From the NCBI GenBank assembly GCA_022575985.1, contig JAKSXM010000007.1, positions 5,086,501 to 5,150,500 of the forward strand: DNA of 64,000 nucleotides. Reading direction: 5' to 3'. Both the position numbers and the translations under genes were made by a program. The notes beneath the pieces are model-generated. The model was not told the origin of the DNA and searched no databases. It worked only from the letters and a program-made list of their open reading frames with translations. This DNA is from Anagrus nilaparvatae. Its lineage: Eukaryota > Arthropoda > Insecta > Hymenoptera > Mymaridae. Shown here in pieces: positions 50,401 to 64,000 of the stretch. Position 1 is the stretch's first letter; each line of letters begins with the position of its first letter.

Positions 50401-53288
50401 AACGAACGCTAGAATTTCAAGCAGAGTAACCGAAAAGTATGAACTACATAAAGTAAAAGTGAAAAACAGTCATTCTTCCCCTCTTCATTTAAGTACTCGC
50501 TTAGCCAAAAAACCAAAAAAATCTACTTTTACTAGTTTAGAGAGTATACGGAAGAGTCGAAAATACAGATAAAAAGATTAATAAATAAAAAAAAAAATGC
50601 ATGCACTTTACTGCTCTCTTTCTCATGATTAAATTAATTAATTAAATTAATAATACATATATATAAATATATATATAAATAATATTAAAATATACTTCAT
50701 TCGACAGAGGAATTTTTTTCATACGCACTCTTTCATACTCAATTATTATATCCTTACAAATTTTCTTTCTAACTCAATATATTATGCTAATTTTTTTGTC
50801 TTCAAAACAACATAATTTAAAAAAATAAAATTAAAAAAAAAAAATAAATAAATTTTTCTATAAATAAAAAGCCAAAATTTCCTCTGTCACTCTTTCGCTC
50901 TCACTTATATTTATCGTTTACTTAAATATCTAATATAATCAAGTAATACCATCATTTTTTTTTTGTTCATCTAAAATTATTTATAAATTATTCATCTCTT
51001 TTTTTTTGTTAAACCTTTCTCACACAGTCTTTTTATTTTTTTAAATATTAATTATTATATTTACCGTTTACTTATTTAATATAAGAATTTTTATTCTTTT
51101 ATTTTTTTTAAACTACAGAGATAAACTACTTATGTTTTAAGTTTTTCTTTTAAAAGTACGTATATAAGTTACTATAATTGATAATTTTATTATTTAGAGT
51201 GATAATAGTGAAACATGATGATTTTTTTAATGAAATTTTTGGTAAGTTTGAGTTGAGTGATTGTAAATTTAGACTATTAGATTTGTTTGTACAGGTTTTT
51301 TTACACAGGTTCTGTTCGAGTGTGGTAGAATGGAAAAAATCTTGTTTTTGGTAATTTTTGAAATATCGACTTTTGTTTAGATTTGTGGTACTAAATTTGG
51401 GATTTAGAAAATTGCAAAAATCTCACTATTTTAGAAATTTTTTAAAAATTTCTAGTTGATATTTTAAAAACTGTTCAAATTTTGTCTATTCTGCCACACC
51501 GAGAAATCTATTTGAACTTTCAGGTCAACCACATGTTTCATTTACTCCTGTGGTCAAACTGAAAATTGAATTTAATTAAAAAATCTGAGTAAGAAAAGCT
51601 TTCTAAGCTCAAACCTCTAACCGAATAATTTTACAACAAACCAACCCAAACTTCCAAAAAATATTTAACGAATGAAAAAAAAAGATAAATTAACTTATCG
51701 AGTGCACAATAGATTAAATGTAGAAATATTTTTATTCGATTCTCAATAATTTGCACTTAAAAATTACAATTCTTTTTAAAATCGTATTTTAAATATCTAC
51801 CTCAATTTATTATTATTATCCTTAAAATATTAATTTATTGCTGACATTGATATATTAAAATTTAAATTTTCTTATTTATTGTTCATTGTCGAGGTTTTAT
51901 TTTTATAATAAATTTTTTTTTTTCTTTAAATATCGCGTAATTTTTGTAAAATTCAACCGTTAAAAAATATAATAACAGTTGTTATTTTATTTATTTATTT
52001 ATATAAATTTATTGGTTTAAAATCACAATTAGGAATCTCTTAATTTTTAATATTCTAAAAAATATTTTTTGTTTTTTATAAATCTCGAAATATATAATCT
52101 TAATTAACTTATGTAAGAAAGGCTTTCGAGATTCTAAAATTATTTAGAGAGTATTTAGAGTAGAAGATAAATTATTTTCTTTTCTACAATAATTATTTAT
52201 AAATTGTTAATTTAATCTTAATACAAATAGTACTTAAAAAAAAAAAATCTAAAAAAAAAAATTAAGGTCCAATGACTAAATATTTATGACAGTTAATTAA
52301 TTAAATACAATAATGTGATATTATAATTTGTTAAACAAATTAAAATTCTATAAATCCGATAACATGCTTTTTTATTTATTCTTTTATTTATTTTCAATTA
52401 TCAGCATAAAAAAAATTTTACTAAAAAAAAAATTTCAGAAGTTTCCAACTAATAAATGTAAAATACTCTATACAAATGGTTAGATTTCAAAAAAAAAAAA
52501 TATTACTACACAAATGCTAACATAGACAAATTAAAAAAATAAAATCTTTTTTTTTTTTCAATTGTTAATAATTATGTATATAAAAAAAAAAGATCTAAGA
52601 AATTCAACAGCAAATAATTAATAAGATACTTATTAGATTTTTTAAGTACTAAAATATACAAAAGAAGTGTTTAAATATAGTGAAAATAGAAATTGTTTCT
52701 TTTACGTAATTCAAAAAAAAAAAAAATAAGTACAAAAAAGAAAAAAAAATTTTTTTTTGAAAATATTGTAAGTTTTTTTTTTTAAATAAATATTTAGGTA
52801 TATAATATAGATTGAAAAAAGTAATGTCATGATTCGGAAGCTCGGATGTAGCGTGAGACGCCATCGGACCAAAAAAGTCGCTTGCGCCATTTTTTTTTTT
52901 TTTTTATAGTTTCAGTTTTCTTTTTTTACAAATAATTATTAAAAATAATTATACAAATAATAATACGTTCGTTTTCATTATTTTTCCTACAGTCCAGGTT
53001 TTTAACGTAAAAAATATACGCTTTTACGTTATTACTTTTAAATTATAAATTAAAAATTATGCACATATATAAATATTTTTTTTTTTTTACGCGAGAAAAA
53101 AGCTAATAGTATGTATATCACGAATCTTTCCTTTTAAAAAATTCAAGGAAAGAATTTTTGAGTATTAATTTCGAGAGATTAAGAGATGAGAGAGGGATGC
53201 CATAGAGAGCAAAATATTACATAATAATTAAGTACCGTGGACCCCTCTCTCGGGAGACTCGAGGAAATTAAGTAATACTTGTGGGTGT

Positions 53289-56200
53289 CTAAACATACAT
53301 GCCCATGCCGTACATCGAGCCCCAGTCAACGCCCTGGAAGCTTGACATATCGACATTTGTGAGCGAGTAGCCCTGATAGGGATTGGGGGGTGCTACACCC
53401 GCGGCAGGAGAGCCTTGGGCTGGTGCACCTGGGGCTTGTGGAGCAGCAGCTTGCGGTGGGCCTGCGCCTAATGGATTATTCTGGGCACCAGCTGCTGCTG
53501 CTGCAGCAACCGCCGCTGCGGCTGCGGCAGCTGAGGGCATTGGGTAAGGTGCATAACGATAGGCTGAAAGAGCAGTGGCGGCTCCTGGATAGCCTTGCGC
53601 TGCTAATAATTTTCCGTACGTACTTTGTACCTGGGCTGCAGCCGCTGCTGCTGCTACTTGAGCTTGTACCTGAGCTTGGGCAGCCTGTGCTTGTGCCACC
53701 GCGAACTGAGACGCAGCAGATGCAGGAAGGGTTTGTTGAGGCGCAAGTCGTACGGCGCCAAGTGCACCTAAGACGACCCGCTTACCTAACGCTAAGGCTC
53801 CCGGTTGTACAACTTCTTTTGGTTGTGCTTTTTTGCACTCAACTTTCTTATTCTTTATTGTGTGGAAGTGAATTTCGCAAACGCGATCCACTACGTCCTC
53901 ACTCTCAAATGTCACGAACCCAAAACCTCGATGCCGCTTCGTTTGTTGATCCATCAGCATCACCGTCTCTTCTACTTTGCCAAACTGATTGAAATACGCT
54001 TTAACCTCTTCACTGCTTGTGTCCTGACTTACTCCACCCACAAAGATCTTCTTTGTGCGATTTGCCTGTTTTGCCCGGTTTTTGGGCGTTGCGTGCTTTG
54101 GATCTATTTTTTTGCCATCCAAAGTGTGAATTGGACACTTTAAAACTTTGTCCACGCTACCAGGTTCTGCAAATGTGATGAATCCGAATCCTCGACTTCG
54201 CTGTAATTAAAAAAAGAAAGAACTATTACTATCTTTGAAGTACTTAATTTTTAAATAAAATATTAGGCAATTAATTTAATGAAAAATTTTAATCAATTTA
54301 AAAGTTATTTGCTCTTCAATTTCAAACGAAACTAGAATTTGTATTTTGATTTTTTAACTTTTTCAAGGGCTATTTATATCGAGAGAAATCAATAAATGAT
54401 GGAACACTCGATGGGAAATTAATTGGAAAAAAACTCTAAAGCTTAGATTTTTCTCGACTTTCAATTAAATTTGGAGCATTAATACTCACATACTTCGACA
54501 CGCGCTTTTTAAAGTTCCTTCAATTTTCATACAATCGACCTTCTAAATTTTGAAATTTCCGAACGCCCACAAGTCGTGGTATTAGCCCCATCGAAATTAA
54601 TGGAAAATTTTGGTTTAGCGCAAACATATAACAATACACAAAACCAGTAGTAAGTATAAGTTTTACATAATTGACAATAACATGACAGCATTGCACATTA
54701 CTAAATTCTGCAAGAGAAGTAAGAATGACGTGCAAAGAATAACGTTTGTAATTTTAACCAAATTTTGAATTTGGTAAAATTCAATTTATTTGTGTATAAA
54801 ATTTTATATTAAAATTTAAGAAAATAAACAAATCTTTCAAAATTATCATAAATTGCATTTTGCATTTTAATTAAGATTCTGTAAACACTGCATTTTTCGA
54901 TAAAACAAAACTTTTATTATTTTTCAACGCTAATTTTCTTTTTATTTAAGTGAAAACTATGTTTTAACTACAGAATTTACTCTTTTTATTGATTTTTCCA
55001 GCAGCAATACACACTTTTTTCTCCATTATTTTCTAAAATAAAAGCTACGTGCTTGTACCAAAAAAAAAATCTTTTTAATTGAAAAGAATAAATTTAGAAA
55101 TAAATTCAAATCCTTTACTTTCCTAAAAAAACATTAAATTATACAAAGCACTTATTTTTTGAGCATAAGAAAATTAAATATTGTAAGTTTATTAAAAACT
55201 TAAAGAATAAATTTAAAATTTAAGACTGTGTTATGAAAATTTATTTTATTAAAAGTAAAATAGAAAAATTAAAAGTTTTATACATTTTTAAATTAAATTT
55301 ATAAGCCTAAAGGGTTTAGTCCTTAAAATATGGTAATGAGAAAAAAGCGTGCCAGACACTGAATTTTAAGTGGGAAAAGTATAATTAGTTTTTTGGGTTT
55401 TATGTTTTGTTTCTGTCCTTTTAAATCTTTTGTTTAACTAGCACTGATTTTTTGGCTATAAAAATTAAGGAGTCTATTTTTTTTATTTAAAGAAAATTTT
55501 GGTTAAATATGACTTTTGTTATTTTGATTTTATTTCACTTTTATGGAAGAAAGGAAAGCAGAAAATTTTATTTAATAATAATAATAAAATAAGGGACATA
55601 AATTCGAACGAGAATTCAATTTTTAGAACAAATAAAACATTCAATTAAAATGAACGTAAACACAATTAAAAATGCAAATATTTAGGAATCAAAATAATGA
55701 AAATTCATAGAAAATCCTGCATTTACATGGAGTAAAAAAATATTACTTCGAAAACTTTTGCAGTTCTTCAGATATAAAAAGTTAAAATTTGATTTAAAAT
55801 AACTTAAATAAATATTTATATATCTCATTTAAAATACGTTTATTAAAATCAGAAATTATTTAATTTTAAATTCAACAACCGTTTCGAACCGCCTTTTTGA
55901 AAATATTTAGTAAATAAATGAAGAAAATTAGTACAAAATCAATAATTACAGAACAAAAAGTTAATTAAGGATTTTTAAACTTATTAATCCAAAAAGTTGT
56001 TACCATACCAAAAAACTAATTAGAAATTGTTTAGCCATTCTAAAACTTGATTTTTTACTCTGTAAAATAAAATAACCAAAACTTTTATTTATTAAACAAC
56101 TCTTTAATCCTATAAAAGAATGCGATTTACTTTGCAAAACTTTTTTTGCAAAAGTTGGTATTTTCAGTTGAATAAAAAGTGTGCATTGGTATTAAAGTTG

Positions 56201-58609
56201 GAAAAAAGTTTTTTTTGTATTAAAAAGTATTAAATTATGAGCTTTTTTGTTTACGGCTATATTTATAATAACATTATTTAAATCTGCTGATATAATTATT
56301 GAAACTGAATAAATTTTTGAGGCATTGATAAGAAACTTTTTAAGCTTCAGCTTACATATTTTTAGCCTGCTTGCAAAAAAACTTATAACCGGTTTGTGTA
56401 AACACAACTAAAATGCATGGAACATGTTTATTTACAGCTGAGCATAGGCACAAAAATTACAATAACATTTGCTATTTTTATAATTAGTAATTAACAACTT
56501 TACTAAATGTTAAGATTCTAAACCCCGACTATACCTCGACTACACCCAAATTACAAATCCCACATTTTACCGCCCCTTGATTTCCCGTTTCTCGGGATAC
56601 CCCTCCTTATAAACATGTTCTATGTTAATATTCACATTGAAGTATGAGGTACCAAAAAATAGGAATTTGTGGAAATTTATAATATACGAGCAAATGAAAA
56701 ATTAATAGCGTTCACAAATTGAGCAAAATTAGACAAATTTTCGAATTTCTATGTTTTCTAACTCGTTTTCTAAATATAAATTTTGATATACTTTAATGCC
56801 CAATTTGTCGTTGAAAAACAGTTATTTACGACAGCAAAATGAAGAAAAATTTTATTTTACTCTCGTTGTCAGTTATAACTTATAACCAGAAACAGCTTTT
56901 CTGTAAATTATCTAAAAATTATGCTAAACAAGAGACAAATATTGTCTGACCGCTCCGCTTTAAATAAATTGCTTAAATTTCTAAGCAATTCAAGTCATTC
57001 AAACCATACCAAATTTCGTTCAATTCAAATCGCTTGAATTACTTGCGAATTTAGGAAAATGTATGTAAATTCAAAATATTCAAGCAAAATTTAAGCTTAG
57101 TAATTTAATATACATTTTTTTTTCGTCCGTTAAAAAGTTTATTAAAAAGTTTATGACAACCAAATTTTGACTAACTTTTTCAATTTTTAATTTGTAAAGA
57201 CCTTAATTTCGACCATAATTAAGAAAATAAAAGCAAAATTTTAGACAAAAATTGGATTTTTTACTTAATTTTCAAAATTTCTAAAAAAAAAGTAAAGATA
57301 AACCTAAAAAAGCGCGTTAAATCTTTTAAAGCACGTACTTGTACCGTACAGATTTAAGCCCTTGAATAACATGTTGCATATAGTACAAGTCACAACTTTT
57401 AAAGAGATATAGCTTTTATCAAATCGCCTTAAAATATGAAACAATATTATTCTTTCAACTCTTCAAACGTATTCGAGCTTGCAAAGATTTCAACAAAAAT
57501 TCAATCCGAAACATTTTTCATGGAAACAATACTGATGGGATTTCAAAAAGTTTGACATTTTCATCTTACCGGAAAAAATGTTATATTCTCTAAGAACTGC
57601 ATAAATTTCTTTAGTACTCTAAACTTACAGTTATTAGCATAAAGCTTACAAAAAAATCTCTTTTTTCGTTCAAAGCTCACCTGAAATTTTTGTTTCAATG
57701 CAAAGGAAAAAATTTTTTTACAAAAAATAAATATCTATAAGTATTATAATCTCTAGAGAGCAGAACAAAAGGCAAAACAAAAAGTTATGATCAATTTCTC
57801 AAAATAAATAACTTGAATGAAAAAGAAAAATTTTTTATCAACATTTTGTTTAAGTTTATATTTTTAAAGTTTTTGGTTCAACAAAACCTCGAACAAAACC
57901 TTTTGGCTCTATTGTTCTCTTTTTGTTAGAAACATTTTTTGCAAATTTTCAAAGACATTAATAAATGACCTGACTAATTAACTCTACCAGTATTTCTTAG
58001 AAAAACTTTTGGCAAATTTTTAAAACGATCAATGAACTTAAAATTTAAAACAATAAAAGTTAATAAATTTTTAATAAAATAAAAATAAAGCGATAAAATA
58101 ATATTCAATATTATTCCATTAAAATTTGATTATACTTTTAAAATATTCATAGGAGGCTTATAAGGTATTTAAATTTAGTAACAATTACTTATACTAAAAT
58201 TGCACATTAAGTTTTACAAGCTATTTTACATAAAGTCACGAGCTTTGGAAACAATGTTAAATCGATGACTTAAATAATAGCAATTATTTTATTAAAAGTT
58301 TTTAATTTATTATCAAAAAAAACAAACCTGTGTGACTGGATCTTTCATGATAAGTACGTCTGTGACTGTGCCGAACATATTAAAATATTCTCTTAATTTT
58401 TCACTACTCGTTTGCCAGGAGAGTCCTCCAACAAATAATTTTCCTGGGGCAGGTTCCCCACCATTTGGTGTACTCCTTCCGGAGCTACTTGAATGGCTCC
58501 CATTTATCGGGACCATACTATTGTGAAATTCGTGTTCAATTGTTGTGGCTGTCCCATTAGCCGCGGCTGCAGCTGCCGCCGCCGCCGCCGCTGCCGCTGC
58601 CGCCTCCAT
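53289..58609 (-). CDS. Rbp6: Musashi-type RNA-binding protein Rbp6
   Basis: Musashi-family proteins bind UAG-containing 3' UTR elements and control translation in neural and stem cells. Two coding exons are visible: 58328-58609 (94 codons) and 53289-54200 (303 codons plus stop), split by a ~4.1-kb intron inside the first RRM. The joined protein is 397 residues. A poly-Ala tract (residues 3-17) precedes RRM1, with RNP2 KLFVGG (57-62) and RNP1 [10 protein letters not shown] across the exon border. RRM2 has KIFVGG (~145) and [10 protein letters not shown]. The linker [10 protein letters not shown] and the Ala/Gln-rich tail ending in MDMSSF-like [13 protein letters not shown] are those of Rbp6 rather than msi. 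The ATG at 58609 is the first in frame after an acceptor (CCTCAG, 58617-58622); an upstream exon could extend the coding region. The long plus-strand frame at 53390-53992 is an antisense shadow. Confidence 0.93.
54201..58327 (-). other. Rbp6 intron within RRM1
   Basis: Bounded by GTTTG at the donor and TTAATTACAG at the acceptor on the minus strand. AT-rich; I see no nested gene or recognisable repeat. Vertebrate and insect musashi-type genes often use alternative exons here, but none is evident. Confidence 0.6.
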
Positions 58610-58616
58610 TCCCGTG

Positions 58617-59270
58617 CTGAGGACAGAAAAAGTTTTTTGTTAATTTACATGTAATTGGTGAATTAATTTTAATTAGCAATCATAGGGATAAATTTAGATT
58701 TTTACAGAAAAGATTATCTGCCATGTATTTAATAAACACTTGTATTTTGTTTCGTTGCACAGGTTACGCCGCTAATAGTGATTACAGCGTTTGCCGTAAG
58801 TCTGGTCCCACTCATATCGTATCGCAAGCTCTTCGTGACCAGCACGAACATCAGACTAAGTACGAAGGCATTACCTCGCACCGAAATGACCTCCCAGCCG
58901 GGGTTCATAGATTTGCGCCAGCCCCGTAACACAAAGGTAAGTTGATGAAAGAGTCGTCTCTTTCGCCGCCACCACAGATCGATATGGGTTTGTGTTGCGC
59001 GGGCGCGACCGACCGAGACTCACTGGCGGCAGCGTCGTCAGGAGCGACGCAGTGCCGTCGGGACGCTCGTCGAGACATCATTCTACTCAACTTCAATTCT
59101 ACTGGCTCTAATCGGGGATATTGTCCTGTCACAGCAGTACGCCCATACCATAAGAAGTTACTGATGTGTCGGGACATTGTCCTTGCTAAAGCTCTTTCTA
59201 CTTTTGAATCTTCTGCTTATTACAAGAAATTTAACAAGATATTTTTTAAGTATTTTATATTAATTGATTG
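58617..59270 (-). promoter_or_regulatory. GC-richer Rbp6 5' region with possible leader exon
   Basis: 58,770-59,130 is markedly richer in GC and CpG than the rest of the window. On the minus strand a donor-like GCGAG|GTAATG occurs at about 58,873, which could splice to the acceptor at 58,617-58,622. Frames here are open on both strands (90 and 109 codons) but show no protein similarity, and no ATG in frame with Rbp6 was found, so I read this as 5' UTR and promoter. Confidence 0.45.
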
Positions 59271-62200
59271 ACAAAGAAAAAATTAACAAAAAAAAGTTTT
59301 TCGGGAGTGAAGTGCCGGTTTAAAAAGGACATTTAAATTGCATAGCTGTTTTAAAAAATTTATTTAAAATACTTCTATTGGTTTTAAGCCTTCGTTTAAA
59401 TAAATAAAAGCATTGAATCAGTTAAAAATGTTAAATAAAATTTTAAAAATTCCTTGAAAAAATTTTTTCATTCTTTGATTATTAGGCTTGCAAGTTTAAG
59501 GGGCGCGATCGGATAAAATATATATATATATATTATATGTAGATATTTAATAAAAGCTTTATTTTGCGCTTGCGCTCTTTGATAATCTAAGGGGAAGTTT
59601 TCGGAGGGCGAGCCTTTTATTACGGGTCACGACCAGCAGATGTCCTTACATTATCATTATTATATACACATGTACAGCATCGCAGCAGGTTCATCCCCCT
59701 TATAATACATAATAAATTTTTTCTTCATCTTTTTTTTAATCCTTGATTATTCCAAACCTCCCTCCCCTACCCTTCACCCCACCCCTTTTAACTCTACTAA
59801 TAATAATTATAGAAAATTTTTTTTTAAATCATGTATTTTTAATTAAAATGTGCAAGTGACAATTGAATATCAAAAATTTTTTATCATAAAAAAGTGAATT
59901 TTTCATAGATAAAAAAACGAAGATTCAGACAGAAAAAACAATAAAAAAAATTTTTTTATTTTTTTAAAAAATGGTAAAGTGAGAGACTATAATAAATGTA
60001 TTTTTTATTTCGATATTATAGTATGAATCACTGTATTATTGACTTTAAAAGTCACAATTAATTTCTGTGTTTTTTTTTAAATTTTTTTTTGCTTTTTTTC
60101 GTTTAATTATTATGTAGAATTATAAATATTATAGATAAAAATGTAATTAATTAATTAATTGTGCCTGTATAATTATTTAGATTAATATTAAAATAAAACT
60201 TTTAGGTATTTCATAGAAAATACATCTTGCTTTTATTTTAGAAATTTTACTGCCATATTTTTTCGCCATTCTTTGTCGAAATAAAAATTTATTCTAAAAA
60301 CTGTAAAATTTCTAAAAAAAAAAATTAAATATTTTTAATGCACTTTTTATTAATTAATAAAAAGCTTTAATATGTATAGATTATTTCGTTAAATATTTTC
60401 TAGATTTAGAATTAAATATGAAATAGATTTTTGATGTTTTAATAATTATAGATATTTTTTGTATACTAAAATATTATTTTAAATAAATAAAATTTATAAA
60501 TATTTATTCTTCATTTAATTGAATTTTAATCACTAACTCATAGAGTTAAATCAATGAAAGTAGCAATCAAAGCTTTTAGGTGTTTGACCGGTAAGGTAGA
60601 TTTCTGTAAATACTTTTTTGAGTTATAGAAATCTACATTACCGATTAAAGCTCAGTATTATAGGTTTCTACTATCGATATAGTTGATAATTTATTTGTTT
60701 TAATTTAAATAAAATATTTGCGATGTTTACTGAAAATAAGCTAATTTTTTAATTAAATTTTCGGACTACTGTAAATATTTTATTTATTTTTAAATTTCAA
60801 ATGAAAAGTTTAATACGGAAATAAAGTTTGACAGGATATAGATTTTTTTAACAATGGCTATGCGTTTCTATACATTTGCTATATATAATCCCTTTTGATA
60901 CGAAAAAAGGCACCCTGTGAAAATAATAATACCATTTTAAGCTAACCTCAAAAAAAGAGACATATTAAAATATTTTTTGCTTTTATATAGATTTTTGTTA
61001 TAGAATTGTAGTTTTCTATATATACAGACGGTTTTTATGTGTTTACTGGGACGTTTCATTGATTTTTCTTGAATTTTATAAATTTATAATAAATTTTGGG
61101 AATTTAATGTTTAAATATTTATAACGTTTACTGGAAGATAAGAAATTATTTTGTAACGTAAAATGGCGTCCTTATTTAAGGGCTGATTTAATAAGCATTA
61201 TTTTGACACGAGCCGTCTTTATTACCAGTAGGGTAGTAAACTCTTCAGTGTACACAAATAAATATTAGCGAAATTGTCATTTTTAAAATTTTGCAGTACT
61301 TTGCATGGAGTATTTTTAACACTCTCTGACAAAGAAAGTTTGCGAAATTTAAGGGAGCACGTCTTGCCAAATCAATGTATTGAACTACTGATTTTATAAT
61401 GTTAGTGGTGACCCTTTTTATCTCCCTTTTTATTCTATAGCTTGTCAGACGCGTTTTCGATACAAAGAAACCATTTTTAGACTCAACAATAATAAAATTT
61501 TCATCTTTTTGAAGATAAATTTTTTTCGCTAATATTTCGCAAATTTTTTATTTTTATAAAATAAAAGTTAAAGGGCAAATTTTTTAAAATTAACAATTTT
61601 AAAGAAATTCGATGGCTATTTAATTTACAATATGGCTCGCGATAACTAATTTCTGACGGGGTTCAAAAAAGCTATATAAAAAGACTGAAACAGTCAGGTT
61701 ATACCAAAAGATAGCACGCTACCTGTTAGAAACTTGCCAAATTTTCTTAGAAACTGATAAATTTTTTATTACGCCTCAAACTTAAGAGCACAAAAAATTT
61801 ATGCAAAAATATACCTAAAAACAAATGTTCTTTACACGTCAGAAAAATTTTATTCAAATTAAAAAAAAAAAAATTTTATTAAATTTAAAAATTTTTTCTT
61901 TAGAATTTTCTTTACACTAATGTAATCTACATAATTTTAAAAATGTACTGTCGTGTTCAACTTATCACAAGAATAAAAAATCTAGTTACATTTTTTTCTT
62001 TTTATAAAAAAAATAATTGCGGTTAAAATAAAAAAATGTCTGAATAATAAATTATTCAGTGAGTTTATTATAAAAAATGTCCTATTTAAATTGCTATAAA
62101 ACGTTAAAAAAATTTTAATAAATATTCTAATTCAAAATTTTTTCATTTTATCAATTAAAAAGTTGATTTTTCTTATTTTCTAAAAATATTTCTGCGGTTA

Positions 62201-64000
62201 ATTTGTGGTTATAATTCAATATTAAATATAAAGAAAATGTCAGTATTTGCTAGAAATTATAACGGATTCTGATTTTATATTAAATTTATAATGAAAAATA
62301 AATATCAAATGTTTTCTATATTTTCTTTATACTCCGCATGAAAAATTATAATTTTGCTTAAAGCATTAAAATAACTTGGAATTTCAAGTTAATTTCTTGT
62401 GAAAGACCATGTAATCGCGAAGTTTTGCTAAATTATTTGCACTGAAAATTATTTAAAGTTTAATCTTTAGTTTATCTAACAGACAAGCTCGTATTAGACA
62501 TGAAGAAGCCTTTTGAATAAAAATCACTTTCTTAAGTATGAACCCATAGATCTGCTTTCAGGCAGACGCCCCCTCGTACATTCACGCAGAAGTACGCCCG
62601 CGCGCATATAATATCGTATTTTATCCTAATGTTATCCAAAAAGTAATATAATAAAATTTGAAATTTATTATGCGATCCTTCCGTTAAATATTTATTCAAT
62701 ATTGGCAAAATTCATAGCAAGTCGCACAACCCATTGATGTTATATTATATGCCAAAAACTTCTAAAAACTTAGCATACAGAAACTCTTAGAATAAAACAT
62801 AAATTAAGATTAAAATTAGTTTTAATTAAAAAAGAAACTTTTTGTCAATACTGTCAGGTCGCTGTGCTTGAATTTTGTTCGATTTTCTTGAATTTTTGAA
62901 TAGCTTTGCTTTTGAATTTAAGAAATCTAAGCAATTTAAGCATTTAGAAATGACGTGAAAAGATTATCAAAGTTTTTTAATCTCTTTTTAATTACGTAAT
63001 TTTAAAAATTTGCTATAAAAATAAGGAATTGCCCAAATGGCACCAAAATTGCGACCAGGGACCAAAGTTAAATACAATTTTACTTCGTTAGTGGCAAAAA
63101 TATTAATTCTTTACGATTGATAACAAAAAAAAATTTTCAACAATTTGACCTTGAACTTGAAACCGTAAAAAATAATCTGAAAAATTATTGCTGTTGACCC
63201 ATTTATCTAACTTGAAAACTTAGTCAATATTTTTTCCAATCTAATCTAATAACGAATCAAAATTTTCAAGCATCTCTCTGAACTTAATACCAAAGTTTCG
63301 ACTGTGTAAAAATATATATAATTCGCAATTTTCGACTAACGAACAATCCTTATGTAAGATATTTTTAAAATTAAAGATAAATTTAAATCGCTGACATATC
63401 GTAAAATACTGACCTATCCTAATAAATTTTTTTACGATTTATCTTATCACTTAAATTACATTATTTTTTCTTGTTAAATTTATCTTTGTAGCTACTTATC
63501 GCACATTAAAAATAAATATTTTTATTTTATTTTTTTTTCATGAACTTAGATTACCTAAAGTATTGAAAGCATGACAAAAATAAATAGATAAAGTTTTTTT
63601 TTTAAATTAATTCATTAAAAAATATGTTTTGATTAATTGCTTTTTTTAACAATTCATAACCGTGTTTGCTTTGATTATCTTAAAGAATGAAAATGTGATA
63701 CTCCCAGATTGAGTCAATTACAATTTCCATAAGAAAATGTGTAAAAAAACCAACAAAACATGAAAAATTAAGATTTTTGAAATTTCGCACATTTTAAACA
63801 TATTAATTTTATGCTTAACAAAGAACTTATATATACTTAAAAAATTATTTCAAAATTTTTTTAAGCATTTTTAGCTATTCAAGATGTCAGCTATATTAAA
63901 TGCATCTAAAAATTTTTAATGAAGTGATATGGATTCAACCCAGTTAATCAAACGTATATTTGGTTGCTAATAACGACACTAAAGGTTTCATCCATTTCCC
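59271..64000. other. Upstream of Rbp6, AT-rich, no gene recognised
   Basis: No coding similarity is seen on either strand. 59,570-59,700 is a less AT-rich patch that might be regulatory or a distal leader exon. A short hairpin lies at 60590-60642 (GGTAAGGTAGATTTCT against AGAAATCTACATTACC). Otherwise simple AT-rich DNA. Confidence 0.45.

Larger units (their letters stand above)
41269..53288. other. ~12 kb AT-rich region, probable Rbp6 3' UTR and intergenic DNA
   Basis: No conserved protein is recognised. A 60-residue frame at 42747-42929 (MSESSKYLSDFSLEELKNQ..) and a short exon-like frame at 44848-44917 are weak. It holds a fold-back family copy (43300-43480), a hairpin (47323-47410) and an (ATGA)n run (49530-49552). 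Long 3' UTRs are common for neural RNA-binding genes, so much of the right part may be Rbp6 3' UTR. Confidence 0.4.

Noticed and set aside
53390..53992. 200-residue plus-strand ORF
   Set aside because: It is exactly antisense to the Ala/Gln-rich tail and second RRM of Rbp6; the codon bias of the real gene keeps it open.
58905..59271. ORFs of 90 and 109 codons on opposite strands
   Set aside because: Both arise from the GC-rich Rbp6 5' region; neither shows a domain or joins Rbp6 in frame with an ATG.

Overview
This window is nuclear DNA of an insect. It is very AT-rich, its genes have short introns with GT..AG ends, and the proteins match insect families (Musashi-type Rbp6, DPP8/9, CLN3, SLC5, mRpL51, FAM210). 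The base composition and the symbiont-like insertions would fit a parasitoid wasp, but the species cannot be fixed from the sequence alone.

Layout: 1-2,097 holds the first two exons of a CLN3 (battenin) gene that runs off the left edge. 9,031-14,960 is a second, complete seven-exon CLN3 in tandem. 20,323-22,988 holds six exons of an SLC5 sodium/solute symporter that lacks its N-terminal exons and has a suspicious splice donor. 23,509-26,400 is a bacterial-looking segment: a broken serine recombinase and an intact 666-residue ankyrin-repeat gene. 32,367-33,266 is a FAM210-type gene, head to head with mRpL51 (33,963-34,442). 34,860-37,040 is a second bacterial-looking segment: two operon-like genes with Shine-Dalgarno sites, one with an in-frame stop, plus remnants resembling an IS21 insertion sequence. 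37,984-41,063 is DPP8/9 in nine coding exons. 53,289-58,609 is Rbp6 in two visible coding exons, with about 12 kb of AT-rich sequence downstream and about 5 kb of upstream sequence.

The main story is two apparently independent bacterial insertions about 8 kb apart. Both are bordered by scars of local rearrangement. The ankyrin gene's last 60 bp is duplicated around a 255-bp copy of the DPP8/9 5' end taken from about 17 kb away. The two-gene cassette is bordered by copies of the mRpL51 flanks joined together without mRpL51. These host-bacterial joins argue for real integration rather than assembly contamination, and they suggest break repair with template switching.

The rest is repeat-rich: a 2.9-kb fold-back structure around a Penelope-like GIY-YIG fragment, several long palindromic MITE-like elements, a dispersed fold-back family, tandem satellites and an (AC)n microsatellite. 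No rRNA, tRNA or CRISPR array was recognised. Exon borders were read by eye from frame, splice signals and family similarity and have no transcript support.
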